64,000 nt of DNA from Rubellimicrobium thermophilum DSM 16684 (lineage in GTDB: Bacteria; Pseudomonadota; Alphaproteobacteria; Rhodobacterales; Rhodobacteraceae), in NCBI RefSeq assembly GCF_000442315.1, contig NZ_KE557318.1:113641-177640 (forward strand), read 5' to 3'. Every line of letters starts with the position of its first letter. Position 1 is the first letter of the stretch. The position numbers and the translations under genes are program-made. This document shows, piece by piece, positions 48,756 through 57,203 of this stretch. Under the pieces are notes generated by a model. It saw nothing but the letters and a program-made list of their open reading frames with translations, searched no databases and was not told the origin of the DNA.

Positions 48756-50654
48756 ATGACCAGATGGCAGCCAGTTCCCTTCAGGGATGTGCGCTTCACC
48801 GGGCGCTTCTGGTCCGAGCGGCTCGAGACCGTGCTCACCCGCACGATCCCAAGCCAGTACGAGAAGCTCGGCGAAAGTGGCATTCTCGAGTCCCTCGAGC
48901 TGAAGGATCCGCCGCCGCCCCTGCGCATTCCCCGCTGGCCGAACGGACACACGCATCAGGTCTTCTGGGACAGCGACATCGGCAAATGGATCGAGGCCGC
49001 CTCCTATGCGCTGCACCATCGCCGCGATCCGCTGATCGAAGCCCGGATCGAGGCGATCGTGGACCGCTTCGAGGCGGCACAACTGCCGGACGGCTATGTC
49101 AACTTCTGGTATCTGGGGCGAGAGCCGCATCTGCGCTGGACCAACCTGCGCGACCGGCATGAACTCTACAATGCCGGCCACCTTCTCGAAGGTGCCATCG
49201 CCTATTTCCAGGCGACGGGCCGGCGGCGCTTCCTTGCGGTGATGGAGCGCTTCGTCGACCATATCCGCAGCACCTTCGGCCGTGGCGAGGGGCAGAAGCG
49301 TGGATATCCCGGGCATCAGGAAATCGAGATCGCCCTGATGCGCCTCTACCGGCTGACCGGGGATCGTCGGCATCTCGAGCTTGCGCTCTACTTCATCGAC
49401 GAGCGCGGGCGACAGCCGCATTACTATGACGAGGAGGCGCGTGCCCGGGGCGAGGACCCGGCCGCCTATCACCAGAAGACCTATGAGTATCAGCAGGCCC
49501 ATCTCCCGGTTCGCGAGCAGACCAAGGTTGTGGGTCATGCGGTGCGCGCGATGTACATGTATGCCGCCATGGCGGATCTCGCGGCCGAAACGGGAGATGA
49601 GGATCTGCGCCGCACCTGCGAGCGGCTCTGGCAGGATGCCACCCTGCGGCGGATGTATGTGACAGGGGGGTTCGGGTCCTCGGCCGGAAACGAGGGATTT
49701 ACCGCCGATTACGACCTGCCCAACGACACCGCCTATGCCGAGACCTGCGCCTCGGTCGCCTTCGTGTTCTGGGCGCACCGGATGCTGCATCTCGATCTCG
49801 AGGGTCGATATGCCGACCTCATGGAGCGCGCGCTCTACAACGGTGCGCTGTCGGGCCTGTCATGGGATGGCACCCATTACTTCTACGAGAACAAGCTCGA
49901 ATCGGACGGCAGCCATCGGCGCTGGCCCTGGCACCCCTGCCCTTGCTGCACGATGAATGTGGCGCGTCTTGTCGCTTCGGTCGGCGGCTATTTCTGCTCG
50001 GTCGCCCCTGATGGCCTGGCCTTCCACCTCTACGGCGGCGCGACGGTGGAGACGACCATCGGCGGGCAGGGTCTGCGGGTGGAGGAGCGCTCGGACTATC
50101 CCTGGGACGGGCGGATCGTCCTGACCGTCACGCCGGCAGTCCCGCTACGGATGGCCCTGCGGCTGCGCATCCCCGGTTGGTGCAGGGGCGCCGCAGCGGC
50201 GGTGAACGGGGAGGTGATCGATGTCGATGCGCGGACCGAGCGCGGCTATCTGGTGCTCGATCGGCTCTGGTCCCCGGGCGACCGGGTGATGCTGGACCTG
50301 CCGATGCCGCCCGGGCGGATCTGGGCTCATCCGCTGGTCCGGGCGGATCGCGGCCGTGTGGCGCTGCAACGCGGACCGCTCATCTATTGCCTCGAGGCCG
50401 CCGATCATCCGGTGCCGGTCGCCGATCTGCGGTTGCCCCGCAGCGCTGCCCTTGCGGCAGTGCCGCGCGCCGATCTCTTTGGCGGGATCGTGACCCTGGC
50501 GACGACGGCGCGGGCCATCCGGACGGATGACAGGGAGGATCTGTATCGCTCCGACCCGCCGTCCGAGATCGAGGCGCCTCTGGTCGCGATCCCGTATTTC
50601 CTTTGGGGGAATCGCGATGCGGGGGCCATGGCGGTCTGGCTGCCCGAGACATGA
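48756..50654 (+). CDS. Beta-L-arabinofuranosidase, GH127
   Basis: 632 residues, an (alpha/alpha)6 barrel with C-terminal beta domains. The unusual cysteine-zinc active site of GH127 is complete: E329 and C331 ('YAETCASVAF') and C397/C398 ('PCPCCTMNVARL'), matching Glu338, Cys340, Cys417 and Cys418 of Bifidobacterium HypBA1, where Cys417 is the nucleophile. No signal peptide. It removes beta-linked L-arabinofuranose, as in hydroxyproline-rich plant glycoproteins, and complements the GH51 enzyme made from the same transcript. Confidence 0.93.
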   Translation: MTRWQPVPFRDVRFTGRFWSERLETVLTRTIPSQYEKLGESGILESLELKDPPPPLRIPRWPNGHTHQVFWDSDIGKWIEAASYALHHRRDPLIEARIEAIVDRFEAAQLPDGYVNFWYLGREPHLRWTNLRDRHELYNAGHLLEGAIAYFQATGRRRFLAVMERFVDHIRSTFGRGEGQKRGYPGHQEIEIALMRLYRLTGDRRHLELALYFIDERGRQPHYYDEEARARGEDPAAYHQKTYEYQQAHLPVREQTKVVGHAVRAMYMYAAMADLAAETGDEDLRRTCERLWQDATLRRMYVTGGFGSSAGNEGFTADYDLPNDTAYAETCASVAFVFWAHRMLHLDLEGRYADLMERALYNGALSGLSWDGTHYFYENKLESDGSHRRWPWHPCPCCTMNVARLVASVGGYFCSVAPDGLAFHLYGGATVETTIGGQGLRVEERSDYPWDGRIVLTVTPAVPLRMALRLRIPGWCRGAAAAVNGEVIDVDARTERGYLVLDRLWSPGDRVMLDLPMPPGRIWAHPLVRADRGRVALQRGPLIYCLEAADHPVPVADLRLPRSAALAAVPRADLFGGIVTLATTARAIRTDDREDLYRSDPPSEIEAPLVAIPYFLWGNRDAGAMAVWLPET

Positions 50655-50690
50655 GGCGGCGCGTCCGGACGCCTCGGTTGCGGCGGTTCC

Positions 50691-50731
50691 GGGGGACGGG
50701 GGGCAGGGGCGGGGGGCAGGGGCGGGGGGCA
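50691..50731 (+). repeat. G-rich tandem repeat
   Basis: G runs separated by AC, CA or C, including two copies of the unit GGCGGGGGGCAGG, within the 291-base gap between the GH127 stop and tRNA-Ser. At least four G3+ tracts close together could form a G-quadruplex. The rest of the gap (50732-50945) shows no supported gene. Confidence 0.5.
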
Positions 50732-50945
50732 GTCATCGGCAGCCCGTTCGGGCGCGCGGATGACCCCATGCGGCGAAGGGGCTTATTCCCCTGATGAAGC
50801 AGGCGCACCGAAAGAGGAAGATCCTGCGCCTCTCTTCGGGCCGATGCCGCGAGCGGGACGGGAAAGCCTCTTCCCCTGCGGACTTTGCAGCAAGGGCACT
50901 GCTTTCGCCTTGTCATCCCCCCTCATCCTCCCTAGACACGGCGGC

Positions 50946-51035
50946 GGAGACGTGGCCGAGTGGTCGAAGGCGCACCCCTGCTAAGGGTGTAGACGGGAAA
51001 CCGTCTCGTGGGTTCGAATCCCATCGTCTCCGCCA
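50946..51035 (+). tRNA. tRNA-Ser (GCU)
   Basis: 90 bases including an encoded CCA. The acceptor stem GGAGACG pairs with CGTCTCC, followed by G and CCA. The anticodon stem is CACCC/GGGTG with loop CTGCTAA, anticodon GCT at 50980-50982. A long variable arm (GACGGGAAACCGTC) marks a type II tRNA, and the T-loop is GGTTCGAATCC. CTTTTTG directly after the gene may end transcription. It borders the mobile-element region on its right. Confidence 0.96.
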
Positions 51036-51374
51036 CTTTTTGAACAAAAATCTGATTATAATGGCTTTTTCTCAAGCCAGTCCCCGGAACATCCCCCATT
51101 GCGACCGGGATTCATCCGGACGTTCAGGGACTCCGAACACGGACTCCGAAGCGGCGGCGGATGCCGAACAGGCTGGGCACCGCCGCGGAGCGCCTCGACA
51201 GGCGGCCGCGACCCGCGGAGAGGAGCATGCAGCCACAGCCGCTGCGTACCCCGATCTTCCCTCTGCCACTAGGCATCACCTGAGCTGAATGCATCGCTGG
51301 GGATTCTCCGATTGTTCGGTTCTGATTCGAGCTGCCTGGCCGGGGGGGGGAGGCCGGCAGGCAGGTCGAGAGCT
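51036..51374. other. Gap between tRNA-Ser and IS630 transposase
   Basis: About 340 bases with no gene I can support. The right part (from about 51269, a CTAG) includes the left end of the IS630 element and a nine-G run at about 51342-51350. No copy of the tRNA 3' end that could mark an attachment site was seen nearby. Confidence 0.4.
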
Positions 51375-52323
51375 TTGTCGGTCGATCTTCGGGAGCGGGT
51401 TCTGGTGGCGGTGGCGGCGGGCGCAACGCACCGCCAGGCGGCGGCACGGTTCGGGGTCAGCGCAGCCAGCGTCAGCCGGTGGCGGAGGCGCAAGCGGGAG
51501 CAAGGGGATGTCCGGCCGAAGGCGCTTGGCGGCGACCGGCGATCGAAGCGGATCGAGGCCGTGAAGGGGCTGATCCTGTCGCTGCGCGAGGAGACGCCCG
51601 ACATGACGCGTGACGAGATGCGCCAGGCCCTTGCCGAGCGCGGCCATGCGTTCGGCTTCGGCACCGTCCAGCGCTTCTTCAAGCGGCACCGCATGACGCG
51701 CAAAAAAAGACTGCCCACGCGGCCGGGCAGCAGCGCCCCGACATCCTGAAGCAGCGTCCGGCCTGGTGCGACGATCAGCCCGACCTCGATCCCGGGCATC
51801 TCGTCTTCATCGACAAGACTGGGCCTCCACCAACATGGCACGGCGCCACGGATGGGCCCCGCGCGGCGAGCGCCTGCGCGTTGGCATCCCCCACGGGCAC
51901 TGGAAGACCACCCCCTTCGTGGCGGGCCTCACGCTGCGCGGCATGATCGCGCCCCTCGTGCTCGACGGCCCGATCAACCGCATCGCCTTCGAGACCGATG
52001 TCGAGAAGGTGCTCAGTCCCGAACTGCGTCCCGGCGACATCGTCGTGCCGGACAACCTGTCAAGCCACAAGGGGCCGAAGATGCGCGCGATGATCGGGGC
52101 GGCAGGCGCCAGCCTGCTTGACCTGCCGCCCTGCTCACCGGACGTCAACCCTATCGAGAACGCCTCCGCCAAGCTCAGGGCCCTCCTCAGAAAGGCCGCC
52201 AAGCGCACCGTCGATGGCCTCCGGACCGCCATCGGCCGCCTCCTCGACACCTTCACCCCGCAGGAATGCGCCAACTGCTCCGCCGCCGCCGGATACGATG
52301 CAACGTGATCGCTTGCGCAGCTA
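51269..52323 (+). mobile_element. IS630-family insertion sequence, degenerate
   Basis: About 1.05 kb holding the transposase remnant at 51375-52308. Limits are approximate: TA dinucleotides, the usual IS630 target, occur at both proposed ends (CTAG at 51269-51272 and CTAA at 52321-52324). Terminal inverted repeats are only weakly matched (AGCTG..GC on the left against GCTGCGCAAGC on the right, read inward). Confidence 0.6.
51375..52308 (+). pseudogene. IS630-family transposase, disrupted
   Basis: The N-terminal helix-turn-helix part starts 'LSVDLRERVLVAVAAGATHRQAAARFGVS'. It changes frame at an A7 run (about 51702-51708, after 'MTRKK'), continues 'TAHAAGQQRPDILKQRPAWCDDQ..', and changes again near 51820, where 'FIDKTG' should read FIDETW. 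The DDE residues are otherwise visible: Asp in 'LVFID', Asp in 'VPDNLSSHKG' and Glu in 'NPIENA'. The A7 could be a programmed slippage site; the second break is a real defect or an error. Confidence 0.85.
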
Positions 52324-52330
52324 AGGGCCT

Positions 52331-53131
52331 GTTAGAGAACTCTTGCATGCTGGACTGAGTTAGGTTGGCATGGAGATACTGGATGACGTGGAGTGGGGGC
52401 GGCTGAAGGGGGCGCTGGATGCGGCCCGGTCTGGGACAGGGCGTCCGATGGGCGATGAGCGCCGTGTGATCGAGTCCGTGATCTGGCGGCAGAGGAACGG
52501 CGCCAAGTGGCGCTCGCTGCCGTCCGAGTTCGGACCTTGGTGGAAGGCGGCGCAGATGCACATCCGCTGGTCGCGGTCGCGCGTGTGGGAACGGGCCTTC
52601 GAGCATCTGCGCGAGGCGGGGCGGCCCGATCTGGGCGAGGTGTTCCTGGACGGCATCTCGGTGCGGGCTCACCACAAGGCGGCGGGCGCAAAAGGGGGGG
52701 GGCTGAGGCACGCCCTAGGCCGATCCCGCGGCGGCTTCGGGACCAAGGCCTTGGGCGTGGCTGACGCGAAAAGACGGGCCGTGCTGTTCCTGCTGCTGCC
52801 CGGCCAGGCGAGCGAGGTGCGGGCCGGGCCGGCCGTCTTGGAGCTACTGTGCCCCTTGGGGCCCATCGGTCGCGTCGTCTGCGACCGTGGATATTCTTCC
52901 GACCCTGGCGCGACGCCATCCGCGCCGTCGGAGCCATCCCTTGCGTGCCCGGCCAGCCCACCTATCCCCGGCCCCACCGCACGACCGCGCCGCCTACTGC
53001 AGACGCCACCGCGTCGAGAACCTCTGGGCACGCCTCAAGGAAACCCGCGCCATCGCCACCCGATATGACAAAACCGCAGCCAGCTTCCTTGGTAGGCTGC
53101 ATCTCGCCGCCGCCTGGACTGGTTGTCTAAC
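52331..53131 (+). mobile_element. IS5-family (IS427-like) insertion sequence
   Basis: Inverted ends GTTAGAGAAC (52331-52340) and GTTGTCTAAC (53122-53131) match in nine of ten positions and flank an IS5-type transposase gene. True ends may extend a few bases outward. It sits immediately against the right end of the IS630 element. Confidence 0.75.
52370..53131 (+). pseudogene. IS5-family transposase, disrupted
   Basis: The first part is intact: 'DDVEWGRLKGALDAARSGTGRPMGDERRVIESVIWRQRNGAKWRSLP' (residues about 5-50), then 'LDGISVRAHHKAAGAKGG' with the first catalytic Asp and 'VVCDRGYSS' with the second. After about 52890 it shifts frame ('WRDAIRAVGAIPCVPGQ') and again before 'HRVENLWARLKETRAIATRYDKTAASFLG', which holds the catalytic Glu. 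Some IS427-group elements use one frameshift; two suggest decay or errors. Confidence 0.83.
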
Positions 53132-53262
53132 TGAGCCTAGAGGAATACCGCACCCCCGCCGCCCGAATCCCATGACTGCCGGGAAGGACCCGAGGCAGGC
53201 AGCAGACACACGAACGCGCCCGGCGGGCACCGGGCGCCGTCGCCGATGGAAAGTGGCCGCGA

Positions 53263-54370
53263 TCAGGACGCCGCGCCGGGGTTCCGGACCCAGGACCGCC
53301 AGTCCACCCAGCCCGCGCCGAAGTCGAGCCGGGCGCGCACCTCGATCCCGTCCACCTCGAAGCCCGCCCGCGTCTCGACCTGAAGGCGCGCTGGCCTTCG
53401 AGAAATAGGCAAACTCCAGCCCGTCATGCATCGCGGGATCTGCCACCAGATACCAAGCGTTCGCGTCGCTAAAGCGCGGTTCCACCACCACCTGCAGGCG
53501 CCCCGCGAAGGGGTTGGCGTTCGCGGGCGCGGCCGCGGTGATCTGGGCCACAAGCTGTTCGGCCTGCGTCTCCCGCGCCGGGCCGACGACCAGGAAGGTC
53601 GGGGCCGCACCGATCACGGCGCCTTGCGGCCCGCGCTGGGCCCGCATCAGCGCCCGGGCGTCGCCCACCGCATCAACCGTGATCGGCGTGCCCGTTGCAA
53701 CAAGGTTGCCGTGATCGGCGTGGAAGACGGGCCGCCCGTCGCTCAGGGTCGGGTTGGCCTCGATCAGGCCAGCCGCAGCGAGGCTTCGAGGTCCACGGCG
53801 GCATGGGCGAACATCCGCGGCAGCCGGTCGAAGGCCCCGAGGCCATCGTTGACCAGCGCCTGACGGGTGATCGCGACGATCTTGCCATAGGTCTGCACGC
53901 GGTAGGCCTCGGCGGCCTCGACAACGGCGCGTAGCGGAATTCCGCGCCCTCGGCGACCCGCTCGAGCCGCGGCCCCTCGCCCAGGGCGATCACCTGCTTG
54001 TCGCGGAAGTCCCGCGCCGAGGCCTCGCGCGCACCGCGCGCAGGGCGGGCGGGGCAGCCTCGTAAAGCCGACGCAGGTTTCGTGTCAGGGCGTTACCGAG
54101 GGTCAGGGGGAAGTCGCCCGTCGAATGCGCCCCGCCCAGCGCGCGGGCGATCAGGTGATCGGGCGAGAGCCCCGCGTCTGCACACATCGAAACTCGAGCA
54201 CCGACCGCGCCATTTCGGGCAGGGACAGATGCGCGAAGGCCCGCGCGGGCGGAGAGAGCTCATGCGTCGGGTCGAGCCGAGCATAGATGGCTTCGCCCGC
54301 CGCCTCGGCCAGAAAGGCGGGATCATCGAAGCTGCGATGCCCGCCGCCCGCCAGCACAACTTGGTTGAGC
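53263..54370 (-). pseudogene. Prophage major capsid (protease-capsid fusion type) remnant
   Basis: Pieces of one protein lie in order along the minus strand in changing frames: 'EAIYARLDPTHELSPPARAFAHLSLPEMARSVLE', 'DHLIARALGGAHSTGDFPLTLGNALTRNLRRLYEAAPP', 'VIALGEGPRLERVAEGAEFRY', 'RMFAHAAVDLEASLRLAGLIEANPTLSDG' (frame read by eye), 'ARALMRAQRGPQGAVIGAAPTFLVVGP', 'DAMHDGLEFAYFSKA'-like and the C-terminal 'RAGFEVDGIEVRARLDFGAGWVDW'. This matches the capsid half of Mu-like or lambdoid protease/capsid fusions. At least four frame changes and a missing N-terminus, cut by an IS5 tail, show that it is dead. Confidence 0.75.
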
Positions 54371-54377
54371 GGTCCCT

Positions 54378-54495
54378 AACAAGCTCAAGCACTTCAGAAA
54401 GATCGCCACACGCTACCAAAAGACCGCCCACAATGACCTTGTCGCTGCCCGCATCGCCTCCGTACGACTCTGGATGCGGCATCCGAGTCCGCAGC
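54378..54495 (+). mobile_element. 3' fragment of a second IS5-type transposase
   Basis: Translates as 'NKLKHFRKIATRYQKTAHND' followed by 'LVAARIASVRLWMRH', the C-terminal end of an IS5-family transposase including the region after the catalytic Glu. It differs in sequence from the IS5 element at 52331, so it came from another insertion. It abuts the capsid remnant on the left and ends at the dhaL stop on the right. Confidence 0.7.
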
Positions 54496-55110
54496 CTAGT
54501 CGGCGGGTGGCGGGACGATCCGTGCCAGGATTTCCTCGATCAGCATCAGGGCCGAGACCGCGCCGGGGTCGGGATGACCCACCGCCCTGGCGCCGAGTCG
54601 TTCGGCCCGGCCCAGTGTCGCGGTCATCGCGCGGGTCGCCTCGGCGCCTTCGGTCGCGGTGCGCAGCACCTCGGCCGCGGTCGCACCGCCAATGACAGCC
54701 TCGGCGGCCGGGTGCCAGGTGTCGAGCATGGTCTTCTGTCCCGGCACCGCCTTGCCGCGATGGGCGATCCCGTCGCGGATCGCCGGTATGATGGACAGAA
54801 CCTGCGCTTGCGGCACGCTGGTCACGGGGCCAAGCGCCTTGCCCGCGCGCAGAAACCCCGTGGCGTAAAGCGGCCCTGACGAAGCGCCGACGGCGTTCAG
54901 AAACCCCTTTGCCGCGGCGTTGCAGATGTCCTGCAGCGTGCCCTCGGTCTCGGCGGCGGCCTTGGCGGCGGCGGCCATGCCCTGCTCCATGGCGATGCCG
55001 TGATCGCCGTCGCCGATCGCGCCGTCCAGCGCACAAAGGTGGTCGCGCTCGGTCGCCATCCGGGCTGCGAAGGCGGCGAAAAGGGTTTTCAGATCGTCGG
55101 TGGTGAACAT
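54496..55110 (-). CDS. dhaL: Dihydroxyacetone kinase subunit DhaL (or C4-ketose kinase ATP-binding subunit)
   Basis: 204 residues. The Mg-ADP/ATP site Asp residues D29, D34 and D36 are in 'LDGAIGDGDHGIAMEQG'; 'ASSGPLYATGFLRAG' and 'GQKTMLDTWHPA' are family motifs. DhaL holds the nucleotide and phosphorylates the ketose bound to DhaK. No DhaM phosphotransfer protein is in the window, so it may use ATP directly. Within an erythritol-type cluster the substrate may be dihydroxyacetone or erythrulose. Last gene of the leftward operon, ending at the mobile DNA. Confidence 0.88.
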   Translation of the reverse strand: MFTTDDLKTLFAAFAARMATERDHLCALDGAIGDGDHGIAMEQGMAAAAKAAAETEGTLQDICNAAAKGFLNAVGASSGPLYATGFLRAGKALGPVTSVPQAQVLSIIPAIRDGIAHRGKAVPGQKTMLDTWHPAAEAVIGGATAAEVLRTATEGAEATRAMTATLGRAERLGARAVGHPDPGAVSALMLIEEILARIVPPPAD

Positions 55111-55113
55111 GGA

Positions 55114-56115
55114 TCAGCCCTGGCGGAACATGGCGCAGTCGCAAGGGTGGTCGATCAGGCGGGTCAGCTCGTCATCGAGATGCATCAGCGTGATCGAGGC
55201 CCCCGCCATGTCCAGCGACGTGCAGTAGGGGCCGACCAGCACCTTGTGGACGGAAAGCCCCGCCTGCGCCAGACGCGCGGCGACGCGAGCGTGAAGGATG
55301 TAAAGCTCCATCAGCGGTGTCGCCCCCAGCGAGTTGACAAGCACCGCGACTCGGTCCCCACGCGACGCGCCCATCTCGGCCAGAAGCGCGTCCATGATCT
55401 CGTCCGTCACCTCGTCCGCCGGGCGCAGGGGGCCGCGGCGGACGCCGGGTTCGCCATGGATGCCCATGCCGATCTCCATTTCGCCCGGCGGCAGGTCGAA
55501 GCTGGGCCGCCGGGTCTGCGGCAGCGAGCAAGAGGACAGCGCGACGCCCATCGTGAAGGTGCGCGCATTGGCGTGGCGGGCGATGCGTTCGACTTCGTCC
55601 AGAGGCAGCATCAGATCGGCGGCGGCGCCTGCGGCTTTGAAGATGAACACGTTCCCGGCCACACCCCGGCGCTTCTCACGGACGGGGGACGAGGCGATGT
55701 CGTCGGTGGTCAGGACGGTGCGGGCCTCGATGCCCTCCATCTCCAGCAGTTCCGCGGCCATGTCGAAATTCATCACGTCGCCGGCATAGTTGCCATACAT
55801 GAACAGCACCCCGGCCCCGCCATTCGCGGCCAGCGCCGCATCGACGGCGGGTTGCGGCGGGGGCGAGGCAAAGACATTGCCGATGGCGGCGGCATCGGCC
55901 AGCCCCTTGCCGACAAAGCCCAGAAAGGTCGGCTCATGTCCTGAGCCGCCGCCGATGACAAGGGCAACCTTGCCGGGGCGGGGGCCATGGCGGGCGATGA
56001 CCGCCCGCGGCGCATGTTCGGGCCGCCAGAGATGTTGCGGATGGGCGGCAAGGATGCCCGCAAGCATCTCGTCAACCGCCAGGTTGCCGTCATTGATCAG
56101 TTTTTGGGTCTGCAT
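55114..56115 (-). CDS. dhaK: Dihydroxyacetone kinase subunit DhaK (or C4-ketose kinase)
   Basis: 333 residues. 'VIGGGSGHEPTFLGFVGKGLADAA' (about 54-77) forms the phosphate-contact loop. H220 in 'GMGIHGEPGVRRG' is the His that binds the substrate carbonyl as a hemiaminal, and Asp in 'NYAGDVMNFDMA' is the catalytic acid region. Starts 45 bases after the aldolase gene stop and ends three bases before dhaL. Related DhaK-type kinases act on L- or D-erythrulose in tetritol pathways, so the substrate remains open. Confidence 0.88.
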   Translation of the reverse strand: MQTQKLINDGNLAVDEMLAGILAAHPQHLWRPEHAPRAVIARHGPRPGKVALVIGGGSGHEPTFLGFVGKGLADAAAIGNVFASPPPQPAVDAALAANGGAGVLFMYGNYAGDVMNFDMAAELLEMEGIEARTVLTTDDIASSPVREKRRGVAGNVFIFKAAGAAADLMLPLDEVERIARHANARTFTMGVALSSCSLPQTRRPSFDLPPGEMEIGMGIHGEPGVRRGPLRPADEVTDEIMDALLAEMGASRGDRVAVLVNSLGATPLMELYILHARVAARLAQAGLSVHKVLVGPYCTSLDMAGASITLMHLDDELTRLIDHPCDCAMFRQG

Positions 56116-56160
56116 TCCGGCCTCCCTTGTGCACCAGTCTAGCGACAGGGCGGACGGACG

Positions 56161-57195
56161 TCAGTAGTGTTTTGCCATCGCCTCGACCGGAAGCGGGCGG
56201 ATGCGGCTGGCGTGTCCGGCAGTCCCGAAGGCCTCGAACCGGGCCTCGCAGACCTTCTGCATCAGGGCCATCGCGGCCTTGAGATACTTGCGGGGATCGA
56301 ACTCGCCCGGCTCTTCGGCCAGCGTTCGGCGAATCCCTGCGGTCATCGCCAGACGGTTGTCGGTGTCGATGTTGATCTTGCGCACGCCGGAGCGAATGCC
56401 GCGCTGGATCTCCTCGACCGGGACGCCCCATGTGGGACGGATGTCGCCGCCGTAGCTGTTGATGATCGCCTGAAGATCCTCGGGCACCGAGGAGGAACCA
56501 TGCATGACCAGATGCGTGTTCGGCAGGCGGCGGTGGATTTCCTCGATCACATGCATGGCCAGGATGGCGCCGTCGGGCTTGCGGGTGAACTTGTAGGCGC
56601 CATGACTGGTGCCCATGGCAACGGCCAGCGCATCGACCCCGGTTTCGGACACGAACCGCTCGGCCTCGGCCGGGTCGGTCAGCAGCTGGTCGTGCGACAG
56701 CTTTTCGGTCGCGCCGTGGCCGTCCTCCTGGTCGCCCATGCCGGTCTCCAGACTGCCCAGCACGCCCAGTTCACCTTCGACCGACACACCGCAGGCATGG
56801 GCCATCTGCACCACCCGGGCGGTGATGTCGCGATTATAGGCATAATCAGCGGGGGTCTTGCCGTCCTCGCGCAGCGAGCCGTCCATCATCACGCTGGTAA
56901 AGCCGTTCTGGATCGCCGTGGCGCAGGTGGCCAGGTTGTTGCCGTGGTCCAGATGCATGCAGACCGGGATTTCGGGATACATCTCGCAAAGCCCGTCAAT
57001 CAGGCGCGCCAGCACCCGGTCGCCGGCATAGGCCCGCGCCCCGCGGCTGGCTTGCAGGATCACTGGCGCGTCGCAGGCCTTGGCGGCGGCCATGATCGCA
57101 AGGCCCTGTTCCATGTTCGAGATGTTGAAGGCCGGTACGCCGTAGGAATGTTCGGCAGCGTGGTCCAGAAGCTGGCGAAGCGTGATGCGGGCCAT
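56161..57195 (-). CDS. cbbA: Class II fructose/sedoheptulose-bisphosphate aldolase (Calvin-type CbbA)
   Basis: 344 residues from ATG 57195. Zinc-site His in 'CMHLDHG' and the later 'GTSHGAYKF' and '[10 protein letters not shown]'; '[23 protein letters not shown]' and '[16 protein letters not shown]' are motifs of the Calvin-type class II enzymes of Rhodobacter and Xanthobacter. Such aldolases condense DHAP with glyceraldehyde 3-phosphate or with erythrose 4-phosphate. Set between a class I bisphosphatase and dhaK in an erythritol-type operon, the E4P reaction is an attractive role. Confidence 0.9.
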   Translation of the reverse strand: MARITLRQLLDHAAEHSYGVPAFNISNMEQGLAIMAAAKACDAPVILQASRGARAYAGDRVLARLIDGLCEMYPEIPVCMHLDHGNNLATCATAIQNGFTSVMMDGSLREDGKTPADYAYNRDITARVVQMAHACGVSVEGELGVLGSLETGMGDQEDGHGATEKLSHDQLLTDPAEAERFVSETGVDALAVAMGTSHGAYKFTRKPDGAILAMHVIEEIHRRLPNTHLVMHGSSSVPEDLQAIINSYGGDIRPTWGVPVEEIQRGIRSGVRKINIDTDNRLAMTAGIRRTLAEEPGEFDPRKYLKAAMALMQKVCEARFEAFGTAGHASRIRPLPVEAMAKHY

Positions 57196-57203
57196 AGGGT
57201 TCC

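Noticed and set aside
52994-53668. A complete 224-residue hypothetical protein
   Set aside because: Its N-terminal half is part of the phage capsid remnant, and its C-terminal half runs out of frame through non-coding sequence into the IS5 element.
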